Below are positions 27,808 to 37,731 of a stretch of DNA of 64,000 bases, piece after piece. The position numbers were made by a program, and so were the translations under genes. Origin of the DNA: Cadophora sp. MPI-SDFR-AT-0126 (Eukaryota > Ascomycota > Leotiomycetes > Helotiales > Ploettnerulaceae); NCBI GenBank assembly GCA_020747065.1, contig JAGMVK010000009.1:124001-188000 (forward strand), written 5' to 3'. The notes beneath the pieces are model-generated. The model was not told where the DNA came from, made no database searches, and saw only the letters and a list, made by a program, of their open reading frames with translations. Numbering within the stretch: position 1 is the first letter of the stretch; every line of letters starts with the position of its first letter.

Positions 27808-28015
27808 AGAAATAACAGATAGACAAAATTAAAAGATATTATATATCTAAAGAGTATGAATTATTAATTAGAGAGAGAAGTATAAATCCTATTAGAAGAA
27901 AAAGTACTATTCTTAATAATAAGGTCTCTTAAAGGAGGTCTCAACTTAAGTATAATGCGGAGTACATAAGTCAGGTGACAGAAATTTACCGAGGCCGATC
28001 CCCACTACAATAAGT
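27808..28015. repeat. LTR-like repeat, copy A
   Basis: About 200 bp that recurs, diverged by transitions and small indels, at 28232-28437 in direct orientation. Shared blocks include AAAAGATATTATATATCTAA, TATTAGAAGAAAAAGTACT and the segment ending in a CCGAG...CC...CCA end. It fits the terminal part of an LTR (on the minus strand) from two nested or tandem insertions. Confidence 0.6.
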
Positions 28016-28231
28016 GGCTTCTTATATTTTACTCCTAGATTTAGTAACCTACTTAATTTTGCGTTATACCAGGTCTTTACAGTAGTGTATTAGATTACTA
28101 CGTATATTACTAAGACGTAAGTGATATAGCTGTTAAAGATAAGATCCGAAAGACGTAGAAGAGCGTAGATAGACGAGTTATAGTTGCTACTAATACGTTT
28201 AGATTAGGCATTAACTGGCTAGATATTCGTT

Positions 28232-28437
28232 ACGAAAAAATAGATAGACGAAATTAAAAGATATTATATATCTAAAGAGTATAATTATTAATTAAAGAGA
28301 AAAGTATAAATTCTATTAGAAGAAAAAGTACTCTTAATCTTATTCAGGTTTTTAGAAAGAGATCTTAACTTAAGTATAATACGAAATACATAGGTTAGGT
28401 GACAAAAGTTTACCGAGACTAATCCTCACCATAATAC
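28232..28437. repeat. LTR-like repeat, copy B
   Basis: Direct, diverged copy of 27808-28015. About 215 bp of different AT-rich sequence separates them. Its right edge marks the abrupt return to normal composition and lies a few tens of bases before the truncated siderophore-transporter pseudogene, so the retroelement insertion probably removed that gene's 5' part. Confidence 0.6.
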
Positions 28438-28475
28438 ATCGAGGAATATTATTAGAATTCGTTAATAATTGGCAA

Positions 28476-28920
28476 TAGGGCTTGAGCAGGTTTGCAATCG
28501 TCGTTCCTATACTACTCGTTCCGACCATTATTACCCTGTACCTGATACAGCAGAGGGGAGAGACGATAGACATGGCGATCCTGGCAGCTTCGAAGCGGGT
28601 AAGGGTTGGAATCGACGAGGAATCGAGAGGATTGCGGTACTGGATTAAACTTTTATACGAACTTTTGATCACAATCGATATTATTGGCCTATTAACTCTT
28701 AGCATATCTTTCTCCCTCATCTTACTACCATTCAAACTCGCCGAGCAGAATACAAAAGGCTGGTCAGATGGAGGGATGATTGCTATGCTTGTCATCGGCT
28801 TTGTCATGCTATTTTCTTCATTCTTTTCAAGACTTACGTTGCTCCCAAGCCGCTCACGACCGAACGCATTTTGAAGAATCGTACCTCACAGCTGTTACAA
28901 TATCTTATATCACGTGGTTG
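28476..28920 (+). pseudogene. Truncated siderophore iron transporter (MFS) fragment
   Basis: The open stretch reads FAIVVPILLVPTIITLYLIQQ, then a cytoplasmic loop, YWIKLLYELLITIDIIGLLT and ...LILLPFKLAEQNTKGWSDG, GMIAMLVIGFVML. This is the central part of a fungal SIT1/MirB-type siderophore-iron transporter (MFS, 14 TM), around TM6-TM8. A stop precedes it with no ATG, and a frameshift near 28820 moves the continuation (YVAPKPLTTERILKNRT) to another frame before it stops. The 5' part and the C-terminal half are missing. It directly abuts the retrotransposon edge. Non-functional. Confidence 0.65.
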
Positions 28921-29006
28921 TGAACTATAAATAGAAACACGAGCCAGTGAGCCGTGTTCCATGTCGATGTCCGACTCTGTCCGTCGCCAGGAACCCGACA
29001 AATGAA

Positions 29007-30818
29007 ATGGAGAACCTATATAACAACTACCCTTATTTGCCTTTAAACTCCGCTCAAGATGAAATCCGGTTCTTGGAGTTGCTCCCTCGGGGATTAGACT
29101 CATCGAAACCCATACAAGCACGGCTAATTCATGGGTCTTTAAAGGATTTTCCGAAGTACGATGCGCTATCGTACGTCTGGGGAAGCACACACGAGCAGAC
29201 TACAATACAGCTGGATGATACTAGAGACTATCTAGTAACTAAGAATCTTGAGCGAGCTCTAAGACACATTAGTCATTTCGAGACTCGTAAGAACGAAGTG
29301 GTCAGAATTTGGGTCGATGCGATTTGTATCAATCAATGCAACGTCGAGGAGCGCAATGCGCAGGTCAAGATCATGTGGAGAATATACGCCGCGGCTGAGA
29401 GCGTCAGAACTTGGCTCGATGTTGAGATACCAGGTGCAGTACTAGGAAGACTCGGGCACCTTTGTACGGACATCCAGTCAATCGATGATCTCGGCGACAA
29501 TCCCGAATTCTGGCAACCCATCACATCGATTGTCGAGGATCCTTACTGGAGTCGAGTGTGGGTACAGCAGGAAATTGCCTATGCGAAAAAGCTCTTGATT
29601 TACTGCCATGAGGTTCCGATCTCTCACGCAATTCTTAGTTGGTTCTTTGTGGTCTTGGAAAAGTACATTAAGGAGTACGGTCCAATTCTGGAGCACAGTG
29701 AACACGTTAGGTGGAGAGGGCTGGCAGTAGGATCTGGCCCATTTAATACAGCAAAGTCTGTTAGCGCTGCTAACCCTCGATGCTATAAAAATATATACGA
29801 CATGTTGTACTGGACGAGTCACCTGAAGGCAACCGACATCAGGGACAAGATATATGGACTGCTAGCGCTCCTCGAAGATGATGTCGAAGATATCGAAGTG
29901 AACTATGATCTCCCACCCTTGGAGGTTTATTGTCAAGTGGTTCAAGTCCTTATTCAGAAGCACCACTCCCTGGCATTTCTGGATTTTGCTGGCCTGAATG
30001 TAACGCAAAACCATTCTGATCTTCCAACCTGGCTGCCACACCCCAGAGGTCATCTCACAGGAACACTCGGGCCGATCGCTAATGAGGGGTCAAGCTATTT
30101 CTCATGGCTTCAATCTCTACTTGCCGGCATCAGCTATAGCACTGCCATTTTACCTTCACTTTCCACCGACCACAAATCCTTGCACGTTCATGGAATGTAT
30201 ATCTCTAAGATCGAAGATGTGTGTCGAGCAATGAGCTGGCAGGGTGACCCCAGCTTCGGTAATTTCCTGAAGTCTTGGGACGACTATTTCAACAAGTGGA
30301 CTATTATAAACAACCAAAGAGATGGGTCGCTTACAAAACTTGACGCTATGCGATCATTTGTCTCTATAATGCATATTTGTAGGACATCAGAAGCGGTTGC
30401 TCGTTTCGTGGACGCCGACACTCTAGCTCAATTTGAGCAGCTTTTCCCTGTAGCTCTTGCAGAGCAACTGAAAGAAAATCCCAATCTCAAGGGAGCCATG
30501 CGCCAATTTGACTATGCCATGTGGGGTTTAAGAAACAGAACAATGGCGATCGCTTCACTAAACCGATATTTGGTTCTTACGCAAAACGGCATCATGGGAT
30601 TAGCTCCGATGGCAACGATCCCTGGTGATGAGATATGGATGTTGTTCAGACACCCGATTCCAATAATTCTTCGACGAGAAGGTGAACATTTTCTTGTGGT
30701 GGGATCTGCTTTCATCGACTTTGTTACGCAAGAAAAATGGGATGACGCTATGGTAACATATGAAGAGGGGGATCAAGAATGTAACGGCTGTGAGATTCAA
30801 TGTATTGAATTGAAATAG
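29007..30818 (+). CDS. HET-domain (heterokaryon incompatibility) protein
   Basis: Intronless 603-residue protein. The HET domain occupies about residues 49-190, with the family blocks YDALSYVWGS (51-60), IWVDAICINQCNVEERNAQV (101-120), and the MWRIYAAAESVRTWL stretch, followed by DPYWSRVWVQQEIAYA. The C-terminal two thirds have no recognised domain, apart from the usual late DEIWMLFRHPIPIILRREGE-type motif seen in many HET proteins. HET proteins trigger cell death on fusion with genetically different mycelia. The frame is open upstream from a GTG at 28947, but the first ATG in frame is at 29007. It sits between a transporter pseudogene and secretome genes in an accessory region. Allelic partner unknown. 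Confidence 0.88.
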   Translation: MENLYNNYPYLPLNSAQDEIRFLELLPRGLDSSKPIQARLIHGSLKDFPKYDALSYVWGSTHEQTTIQLDDTRDYLVTKNLERALRHISHFETRKNEVVRIWVDAICINQCNVEERNAQVKIMWRIYAAAESVRTWLDVEIPGAVLGRLGHLCTDIQSIDDLGDNPEFWQPITSIVEDPYWSRVWVQQEIAYAKKLLIYCHEVPISHAILSWFFVVLEKYIKEYGPILEHSEHVRWRGLAVGSGPFNTAKSVSAANPRCYKNIYDMLYWTSHLKATDIRDKIYGLLALLEDDVEDIEVNYDLPPLEVYCQVVQVLIQKHHSLAFLDFAGLNVTQNHSDLPTWLPHPRGHLTGTLGPIANEGSSYFSWLQSLLAGISYSTAILPSLSTDHKSLHVHGMYISKIEDVCRAMSWQGDPSFGNFLKSWDDYFNKWTIINNQRDGSLTKLDAMRSFVSIMHICRTSEAVARFVDADTLAQFEQLFPVALAEQLKENPNLKGAMRQFDYAMWGLRNRTMAIASLNRYLVLTQNGIMGLAPMATIPGDEIWMLFRHPIPIILRREGEHFLVVGSAFIDFVTQEKWDDAMVTYEEGDQECNGCEIQCIELK

Positions 30819-31799
30819 GGCTCTGTAGTAACAAGGAGCAGAAGAGTGGCTGCTGCCACGGATAACCCTCAGGGTGTTCTAAAGTCAATAACAAAAGTAG
30901 AATGTATTGCGCGGGCTTAGCTGGTATAGTATAGAGAAGCAGATGGGTTGGTCGTAGACAGATATGGTATTACGTAACTGGACATCTAATCTACACTTTT
31001 ATTTTGTCTCCAATTCCTGGGGGGCCTCTTCGGGCGCTGCACTGAGACATCGCAACTTTTTGCAAAACGTCTATTAATAATTAAAGGGCGGGGCACTTTC
31101 TTCAAAAACTCAAGTCCAGTTCTTAGCGGATTCAGATCAATAACCGATCGATTATTGACTGTCTCATCTCTTAGAATCCCTTGCAGGCACGAGCATGTGA
31201 ATCCAACGCTCCTTACGGATGTGATCTCGGTAAGAATCGCTGCTGGAAGTCTACGGCGACCAGGGGAAACTGCATCTTTTCCTTAGACTCCGAGGTTTCT
31301 CACGACCGGCTGATGACACTTTCTTTACTCATGTGTGGAACTAACGAGAGGCGAGTTCCTGGACTGCGATTACAATCAATGATAAGACGCTAGTGCTCTC
31401 AAGATCCATGGCCATGAAGGATAATTCGTGGTTTTTTTTTGGTCGTAATTTGGAAGACTTCTCCATTCCAGGCATGAAACAAGGAGAGCTCTGTGCTAAA
31501 AGTCGGCGTCTTGAAAACCAATCGCTAGCTGCAGGGTTGGTCATGATGAACAGCATGTATTTGCAGAATGGCCATTCTGTATTCAATATAAGAAAGCTAG
31601 TATTTCCCCCTTCATCAATCCTCAAAGAGTGCATCAATGCCATAGCAAAACATCCTCACAACCTATTATCTCGAAAGAAAGTAACCTATAGCGACTGTGC
31701 TTGAATTTAAAATCTCCACAAACCAAAACAAAGTTCCACTGCCAGTGAACCCCAACCATACAATGTGCAGCCAGGCATTCCTCAACCCTTCGGCTGGTT
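30819..31799. other. Intergenic, nothing recognised
   Basis: Only short frames without ATG or recognisable similarity (for example 31393-31704 +, which begins at GTG). No repeat or RNA gene is seen. Confidence 0.45.
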
Positions 31800-32294
31800 T
31801 TAGAGGACACAGACACCGTTGCAAACATAGAGCAGAAGAGCACCACAACCCTTGTGACGATGGCATTCGGAGGAAACAGGGCAGTGTGCCCCGCCATTGC
31901 AGCCCCATCCATTGGTGCAGCTGCACACAGTTTGTCTCTTCAGTGCATTGCGGGCTGTGATGGCCGTGTTGACGGTTTCCGGCTCAATCTCGCCGAGGAG
32001 GAGCTCGCTGATCTCGGAGGCACCGAAGAGAGCCTCACCGGAAGCCTTCAGCTCCAGCATGTTGGACGAGTCTGCGGTCTTGACGACCGTGACAAGTGTG
32101 TCGATGAATTGGCTCTGCTCGGCAGTGAGTGTGTGGGTGGTACGATACTCGTTCAGACGCTTGACCTGGCCTGGGGCGATCTCGGCCTGGTAGAAGGACG
32201 TATCGATCACGTCCATGGCAGGTGCTGGACTTGGGTTCCCTAGAATTGGAGAGACCAAGGCGAAGGCGAAAGCAATAATCTTGGTGGCTTGCAT
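31800..32294 (-). CDS. Secreted precursor of an 8-cysteine peptide (Kex2-type site)
   Basis: 164-residue predicted secretory protein of unknown family. Residues 1-19 form a signal peptide (MQATKIIAFAFALVSPILG). A Cys-free, Glu/Thr-rich segment (about 20-118) looks like a propeptide. Lys119-Arg120 forms a Kex2 dibasic site, and the last 44 residues hold all eight cysteines with regular spacing CX1CX5CX5CX5CX5CX7CX3C, ending CNGVCVL. This is the architecture of fungal pro-peptides processed to small disulphide-rich secreted peptides (effectors, antimicrobials). The activity here is unknown. The frame is open further upstream, but this ATG is the one followed by a signal sequence, and a TATA-like site lies about 125 nt upstream. 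It is next to other predicted secreted proteins. Confidence 0.75.
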   Translation of the reverse strand: MQATKIIAFAFALVSPILGNPSPAPAMDVIDTSFYQAEIAPGQVKRLNEYRTTHTLTAEQSQFIDTLVTVVKTADSSNMLELKASGEALFGASEISELLLGEIEPETVNTAITARNALKRQTVCSCTNGWGCNGGAHCPVSSECHRHKGCGALLLYVCNGVCVL

Positions 32295-32415
32295 CTTGAT
32301 GAAATGGTTTAGGTAGTTGAGAACGTATTGGAGTTCTTGATAATGCGATATTGATGTTCGAAAGACAAAGTTGAGACGAGATGATGGAGAAATGAAAGGG
32401 ATGATTTGACTACAC

Positions 32416-32425
32416 TTATATATTT
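32416..32425 (-). promoter_or_regulatory. TATA-like box of the Cys-rich peptide gene
   Basis: A TATATA core on the minus strand about 125 nt before the chosen ATG at 32294. It is the only such core within 150 nt upstream. Confidence 0.4.
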
Positions 32426-32429
32426 TGGT

Positions 32430-33747
32430 CATGGCATCGATAGCTTCATGAGTACTAAATTTAGTTCTCAGCAACATCATCTACACCAGAGACAGCTTCA
32501 AAGAAGAACCATTTCCTGTGATGACCCGACTCCACTGCCCAGAACATATTCGATATCAGCTCGTTATGAAGCGGAACATGAACAAAGCCGACTGACTCTG
32601 ACCTGGGCTCCGCATGGACGAAAATGAAGCCCGAGTTCTTACATCTGACGGATTTCAAGAGTCTCGGAGAAGTCCCAATCTCATGATCGTCGTCAACGTC
32701 GAAGCCGAAGCGGCCTTCAGGCCCTTTTCGCTCAAAGGCACATGGTTGATCTGATCCTTCAACAATTTTCCGTCGAATTGGTGATCGTTGTCACAAACTA
32801 TGAGATGTGGGCCATCCTTGTGAAAATGACACCTTCCAGAAAAAGTTAATTGTAATGAAGGTAGTGTCTACACGGCTTACTTCGACTACCGTGCAAATGC
32901 AGATTTAAACATTGAGATCTGTCTCAAGACTCCCCTCTTTCTTGGCTATGTTAAGGCGGGCACGCCATTGGTGCATTTTTCTTGCCCAGCTCTTGGTAAC
33001 GGCTGCCACCCGTTGCCCTTGCAGGCTACTACTAAAAATACAAATGCGGGGACGGACGGGATCACTTTCGACCAAAACGAAACAGCATTTCGAAATCCCA
33101 TGTATGTAAGCATCCTTCGCTCCGCTTCTGGCTACTGAACAATTCATCCATTTGAAAAAGCTAAACTATCAACGCATATCAATAGAAAGCATTCTCATGT
33201 GTTCACTAGGCGATTAAAAATAGCAAGTAGTTAAACCAAGACGCGGTGCTAACTGCAATTCGGATCCCACCACAGCTCGGCAGATGAAGACCTTTAGCAC
33301 AATCATGTTGTAGATATTGGATAAGAAGATAGAAATCTTTGAAGCTTTACCAGAGAGCTCGTGACGCGACAGCTACTTCTCATGCAACATAAGACGAGCT
33401 GTCGGATGTGAGCTGCGTAATCCCCTGTAAAGGACAAGTCAATTGTAATTAGAAATTGTCAGCTAGGAAACTGAAGAATTTAAGTATGTTTTTCTTCTGA
33501 TTTACTTGAAAAATATCTGAACCTAAAGCTGCTAATAATATTATTTAACAACGATACATACAATCTCCCCAGTCATCATTTCAGTCAAAGATGAGTGCCG
33601 TTATCGCTCATTAGTGCTTTTTGAGCGAGTTGCTTAGTAGACTTAATTCGTACGTCTCCATCTCCAATTTCATTTTTTCGTATTGCGACTTACACTCTCC
33701 CATTGTATCTTGAAAATCCTAACGTCTAACCACTTTAAAACTTATTT
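32430..33747. other. Intergenic, nothing recognised
   Basis: Short overlapping frames only, with no domain, repeat or RNA signature. Confidence 0.45.
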
Positions 33748-33819
33748 TTGTTCGTAAGATATACTCCCAGTTGCGCTACACGTAAGTCGGGAGTTGATGC
33801 AGAGGGGCAGTCTTATGTA

Positions 33820-34203
33820 ATGCCACTATTGCACGCCCCTGGAAGGGTGAAACCGGTCGCCATAGATGGAAATTTGATTGATATATTTATTTCTATAGCT
33901 CAAATGGCAGTCGAAGGAGCGGGAGAGCAAGAGATCGAAACCATAGATCCTGAATTTTACCTTGAAGATTGGAGTTCGAGTCTCCTGGCCTTGAATCTTA
34001 GGCAGTTTTTTATCTTTGTTCTCGGACCAAGATTTCGCCGGGCTTATTTGGAGAACCCAGGGGAGTCAGCGCGTGTGGAATTTCTTGTATCTCTTCCAAA
34101 GCCCCAGAAGCGGGGTTACCTTTTCTATTTTACTGAAAGCTTCAATATCCACGGGCGCAAGAGTTCTGTCAAGATAACTTATTACATCGTAATTAATTAT
34201 TGA
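33820..34203 (+). CDS. Hypothetical open frame upstream of the surface-protein gene
   Basis: 127 codons from an in-frame ATG; the frame itself is open from 33748. The predicted protein contains a Glu-rich segment, a hydrophobic LLALNLRQFFIFVLG stretch and no recognised domain. It stops 6 nt before the ATG of the next gene and is in the same frame with it, so it might be a non-coding leader, a remnant of an N-terminal extension, or chance. I cannot support a function. Confidence 0.22.
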   Translation: MPLLHAPGRVKPVAIDGNLIDIFISIAQMAVEGAGEQEIETIDPEFYLEDWSSSLLALNLRQFFIFVLGPRFRRAYLENPGESARVEFLVSLPKPQKRGYLFYFTESFNIHGRKSSVKITYYIVINY

Positions 34204-34209
34204 AATACC

Positions 34210-35172
34210 ATGCCTACAGCTACTTCCCTCTCAGGATGGTCTTTGTTGAATATTGGTCCGGCAACGACGACATTCACTGAACCAGCGTCATGCGCTACTG
34301 CCTATAGGACCATGATCGCTCCAGTAGCAGAACCCGCACTTCTTCTATGGAATGTTCACTGTCCATGGGTACCTCCAGCGGATTGCAATCCTTCCGGTTC
34401 AATTGTTCAGTCTATTATCTCTTCCGCAGCTGGAACAAACCCAACTGCGGGCCTGTTCGTTGTGTATCAGTCGCCGGGACTAGTCTGCCCATCTGGACAG
34501 GCCACCGTGGGTTCAGCGGAGAAACCTAATCCTACATCGATCAGTGTCTCCGGGGCATTCAACTTGTCTGTTGCGGTTCCCGCGGGTGCTGATGTTGCCT
34601 TTTTTGAGCCACAGCTAGATGCGTTTCTGGCAGCTCTTGATCCTGGCGAAACTGCCATTCTATGCTGCCCTAGGTCCGTGCCCTGTCGTTGAGTCGAATA
34701 TGTCAAATACTCCGTTAACGATGTGGGAGCTGACAGCATATCCAGTTCTTACACAGCTACGGATGGCGGCTGCTATTCTGTTCTCCCCAGATCAGCCTTT
34801 ACTCCTACTACTGGTTGCAGGAATGAGTTTCCCCAAGCTGACTTTGGCACTGTATCCGGCACATGGACTTTGCCTGAACAGACGATCACTGGGGGTCTGC
34901 TGACAGTCACGGGAACTATTCCAATATCAACAGTGACGACATCTTTTGCAACTTCCGAAGTGACCTCTTTTGTCGGAGTGGCGGTCGAGGGTATGGGCAT
35001 TTTGGTTCACCAAGCCTCCGATATCGTAACAAATTCTGCTACATCTCCAACAACGTCGACTACAACTAAGCCGAATTCTGCATTGCTTGTGGAAAGCAAC
35101 CGTGATATACAGGGCGTTGTTGTCGTTATCTGGTGTCTATTTTTCGTGCTTGGAGCACGTCTGGTTGTGTAA
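34210..35172 (+). CDS. Cysteine-containing surface protein with C-terminal membrane anchor
   Basis: Two exons, 34210-34673 and 34737-35172 (63-nt intron), give 299 aa. The join restores CCPSISSSYTATDGGCYS across the splice site. The pattern LSGWSLLNIGPATTTFTEPA, SPGLVCPSGQATVG, GETAILCCP and GCYSVLPRSAFTPTTGC belongs to a widespread uncharacterised fungal family of Ser/Thr-rich cell-surface proteins. The C-terminus is a hydrophobic segment (GVVVVIWCLFFVLGARLVV) after a Thr/Ser-rich stalk, which could be a TM helix or a GPI signal. There is no classical signal peptide at the ATG, as in relatives. Short for the family, which often continues with a cytoplasmic tail. Confidence 0.65.
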
Positions 35173-36555
35173 TTAAATATATCCTTTTCTGCAGTGTCTA
35201 TAAATATCATGTTAATTCTGAACCAAGAATGTCGTGCCAGCAGCGCCTTTTTATAAGTGACATACAGAGTTAATTCTGTCACAGAAAGAGCGCCTACATC
35301 GAGCGTTCTGGTCAGAAAGTCTAAGACAAGATGTGCCAATTGAAATCGATATCATCTGAAAGCTAGTGACATTAATGTCGAATACTAGTTAGATAAGACT
35401 CGTTCGGCTATATGAAGCAAATTATATAATAACTATCACAGGATAAGCAGACACTGCTTTGCCTTTTGTCAACATTGAAGTGATTCGAACAGGGCTATAA
35501 TGAGCGGTGGTAACTCATTGAGTCAATGAGAATTACCTCGGAGGTGGCAGATCTACAGCAATACAACGTCAAACTGTTCAATTCTTACGATCATAATTGC
35601 GAGGGAGCTCATATCCACTCCAGCCGTTGCTTGTCCTCACCACACAGCGTTTGGCTGCATCAAAGTGCCGCGCTACCCCGAATTTATACAAGCCTCTTGT
35701 TTCCCAGTTCTTTACACAGTCTATTGCTTTAGAGATTTAATGGCCTCCTTAATCTCCGACATATCGCTTATCTCCGTAATCTTGGATTCCTGGGCTAGAC
35801 AAACGTGCTCCTTCCTTAGGGAAGCGGAATCATCTTCGAGCTGCTCATGCCAAGGATATAATACGAAACCTAGAAAGTGATGGCTGGAGTCGCGACGAAG
35901 AATTTGGTGATTGGAAAGCAGCGTGCGATGATTACTATAATGGCTTTGGGGAATGTTAGATAGGTAGGCGCTGCTTTGTCTGGCACCTGGTCGCCACTTC
36001 TTGTGAGGTTTGCTGATGTACTGTGACTGAGTCGCACGGGACTTTGCCAGGAATAGAAGAGAGTGACGTCTCGGTGTCCTTAGAGCTACGCAGAACAATC
36101 CATAGGGGTATATGTTTTATTGAATTAGCTTTGTTTCTGTATACGCCAGAAAATTGTGGAGTCCAGCAAAATATAACTTTCCTCAGTTTTTGTCACGGGT
36201 GTTCTCGCCACTTAAGCGATTCGATTCGTTTTAAACAATACAATTCATTTGCGACTTCAGGTAAGTGAGCAGTAATCGGAGCAAAGAAGTTTTATGAGTT
36301 TATGACGGAAACAACACCGAGATGACGAGCGAGAGAAAGAGTGTTTCCTACTATATAGCTTGATTCAATGAATTGCTTTCGGTACCGCACCGAACATACT
36401 CCAACCCGCAATTCTACTCAAAATTTGGAATCGTCCTGATGTGTACATTCGCTCTCGATCCATTATTGCAATTTGAAGCAAGGAATAAGTAAGAGCATAC
36501 CATCGTGAGGCCTCCCTGGGGGACGAACTTCCACCCAGCACATGAAATTGAATGT

Positions 36556-36556
<1 letters not shown>
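35173..36556. other. Intergenic, nothing firm recognised
   Basis: Frames up to 125 codons (for example 35721-36098 -) lack recognisable domains. The C-terminal part of that frame looks coiled-coil-like, but there is no supporting splice or family evidence. Confidence 0.4.

Positions 36557-36590
<34 letters not shown>
36557..36590. repeat. Poly-G tract, 34 nt
   Basis: An uninterrupted run of 34 G on the plus strand, able to form G-quadruplexes and hard to sequence, so the true length is uncertain. It lies about 260 nt downstream of the stop codon of the adjacent minus-strand secreted-protein gene (36851). Confidence 0.9.
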
Positions 36591-36592
<2 letters not shown>

Positions 36593-36850
36593 ATGTACTC
36601 CACCCTTTTGCGAACAACAATTACTTTAACTATAGAATGACCATGTGAAAGCAAATTTTATCGTTAGGAAGAGGGAGACAAGTCGTGTGTCTGTCAAACG
36701 AAGATGAATTTTTTTGTGGTCGTGAATTTTCTTAAGCAAAGGAAATAGTCGTGAAAGAACACACACAGTAGCAAATAAACCTCTCTGCCCCAGCTAATAC
36801 TCGCAAATCCCTTCAGCAAAACCCACTGAACAGAGTCAAAACAGCGAAAA

Positions 36851-37588
36851 CTAGCTACACCCATCGTCATTCGAACAACACTCGTCGCAAATGTCCACAG
36901 GACAACTACCATCTGATGCGAAAGGAGTGCAATCGTTAGGCGCCGCGGTTGGTTGAGACGGGGCTTTCGTTGTCGTTAGGGTTGTTGTTGCCGCTGGTTG
37001 GGTGCTCAGTGTTTGCGTGGTGGTTGTTGCCGCTGGTTGGGTACTCAGTGTTTGCGTGGTGGTTGTTCCACCGTTATTTCCCTGATTATTTCCACCATTA
37101 TTATCTCCATTGTCGCCACCTCCTCCTGGAGGTGTTGGAGGGCCGGGAGCGGGACCGGGAGGGGGAGGGGGAGGAGGGATTGGAGTACCTCCACCCCCTC
37201 CATTGTCTGCACTGCTCTCCTGGACAAAGATACCCTGTTGGCAGCTGTAGATATTGGAATAGCACATCGGCCTCGTGTCGGCGCCGCCCTTGAACGCACG
37301 CCACGTCCCTCCACTGGTGTCGCTCACAAAGATGGTGTGATTGGACGAACAAGTACCAACTCCTCTTACTTCAGCATTGCACGACCCTTCAGGAAGCGCA
37401 CCGACCCTGGTGAAAGTGAGGCTGCAGCCGTTGCCATTATAAGGGACAACGTCACCGATGACAGGCGGTAGAGTGAGCTTGGTCGCGCCATTAGGAGGGG
37501 CACTCGACGCTGCAGAATTACGACAATTCTGAGCTATGGCAGGAACGGCGAGGCCGGAGAGCGAAAGGATGGCTGCATACCAGCGCAT
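36851..37588 (-). CDS. Secreted Pro/Gly/Thr-rich cysteine-containing protein
   Basis: Intronless 245 aa. The signal peptide is residues 1-20 (MRWYAAILSLSGLAVPAIAQ). Residues 21-125 form a Cys-containing domain (Cys at 22, 55, 70, 80, 109, 116) without a family I can name. Residues 129-175 are a Gly/Pro hinge with a run of seven prolines. Residues 175-200 are two identical 13-residue Thr-rich units, probably O-glycosylated. The C-terminus (218-245) is a small Cys-rich acidic module (C220, C229, C234, C237, C238, C244). The arrangement of a globular domain, linker and small Cys module resembles extracellular or wall-associated proteins. No GPI signal. The ATG at 37588 is chosen for its signal peptide. 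Confidence 0.72.
   Translation of the reverse strand: MRWYAAILSLSGLAVPAIAQNCRNSAASSAPPNGATKLTLPPVIGDVVPYNGNGCSLTFTRVGALPEGSCNAEVRGVGTCSSNHTIFVSDTSGGTWRAFKGGADTRPMCYSNIYSCQQGIFVQESSADNGGGGGTPIPPPPPPPGPAPGPPTPPGGGGDNGDNNGGNNQGNNGGTTTTQTLSTQPAATTTTQTLSTQPAATTTLTTTKAPSQPTAAPNDCTPFASDGSCPVDICDECCSNDDGCS
36989..37066 (-). repeat. 39-bp tandem repeat inside the secreted-protein gene
   Basis: Two near-identical 39-bp units encode TTTTQTLSTQPAA twice (residues 175-200). This is a coding minisatellite in the Thr-rich linker that could vary in copy number between strains. Confidence 0.85.
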
Positions 37589-37731
37589 GTTGGACAAGGG
37601 GGGTGTTTGACTGACGCTGATGAGATCTGTCAAATCGTATCTTGAGATTTGAACAGTTTTGTGTTGAGATGAGTATGGTGAATTTGCGAACGATGGTGTT
37701 GATGATGCGTCTGGGTGCTGGAATCATAGAT

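Larger units (their letters stand above)
18751..28015 (-). mobile_element. RIP-degraded Ty3/gypsy LTR retrotransposon(s)
   Basis: About 9 kb of very AT-rich DNA riddled with stops. On the minus strand, remnants follow the gypsy order: a gag CCHC zinc knuckle (CYNC core, 25480-25523), reverse transcriptase (22025-22385) and RNase H (21385-21850), so transcription ran from high to low coordinates. Most broken codons are Trp, Gln or Arg turned to TAG/TAA/TGA by G-to-A on the coding strand, the RIP pattern. A 5' LTR-like sequence occupies roughly 27590-28015. I could not define the distal 3' LTR. More than one nested element is possible. Confidence 0.75.

Noticed and set aside
28947..29006. Twenty extra N-terminal residues on the HET protein
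   Set aside because: They depend on a GTG start, which is not expected for a fungal nuclear gene.
32295..32480. 62 extra N-terminal residues on the Cys-rich peptide precursor
   Set aside because: They would bury the signal peptide and run through the TATA-like promoter site.
36414..36654. Minus-strand frames encoding a proline run
   Set aside because: The proline run is only the translation of the poly-G tract; the surroundings lack coding character.
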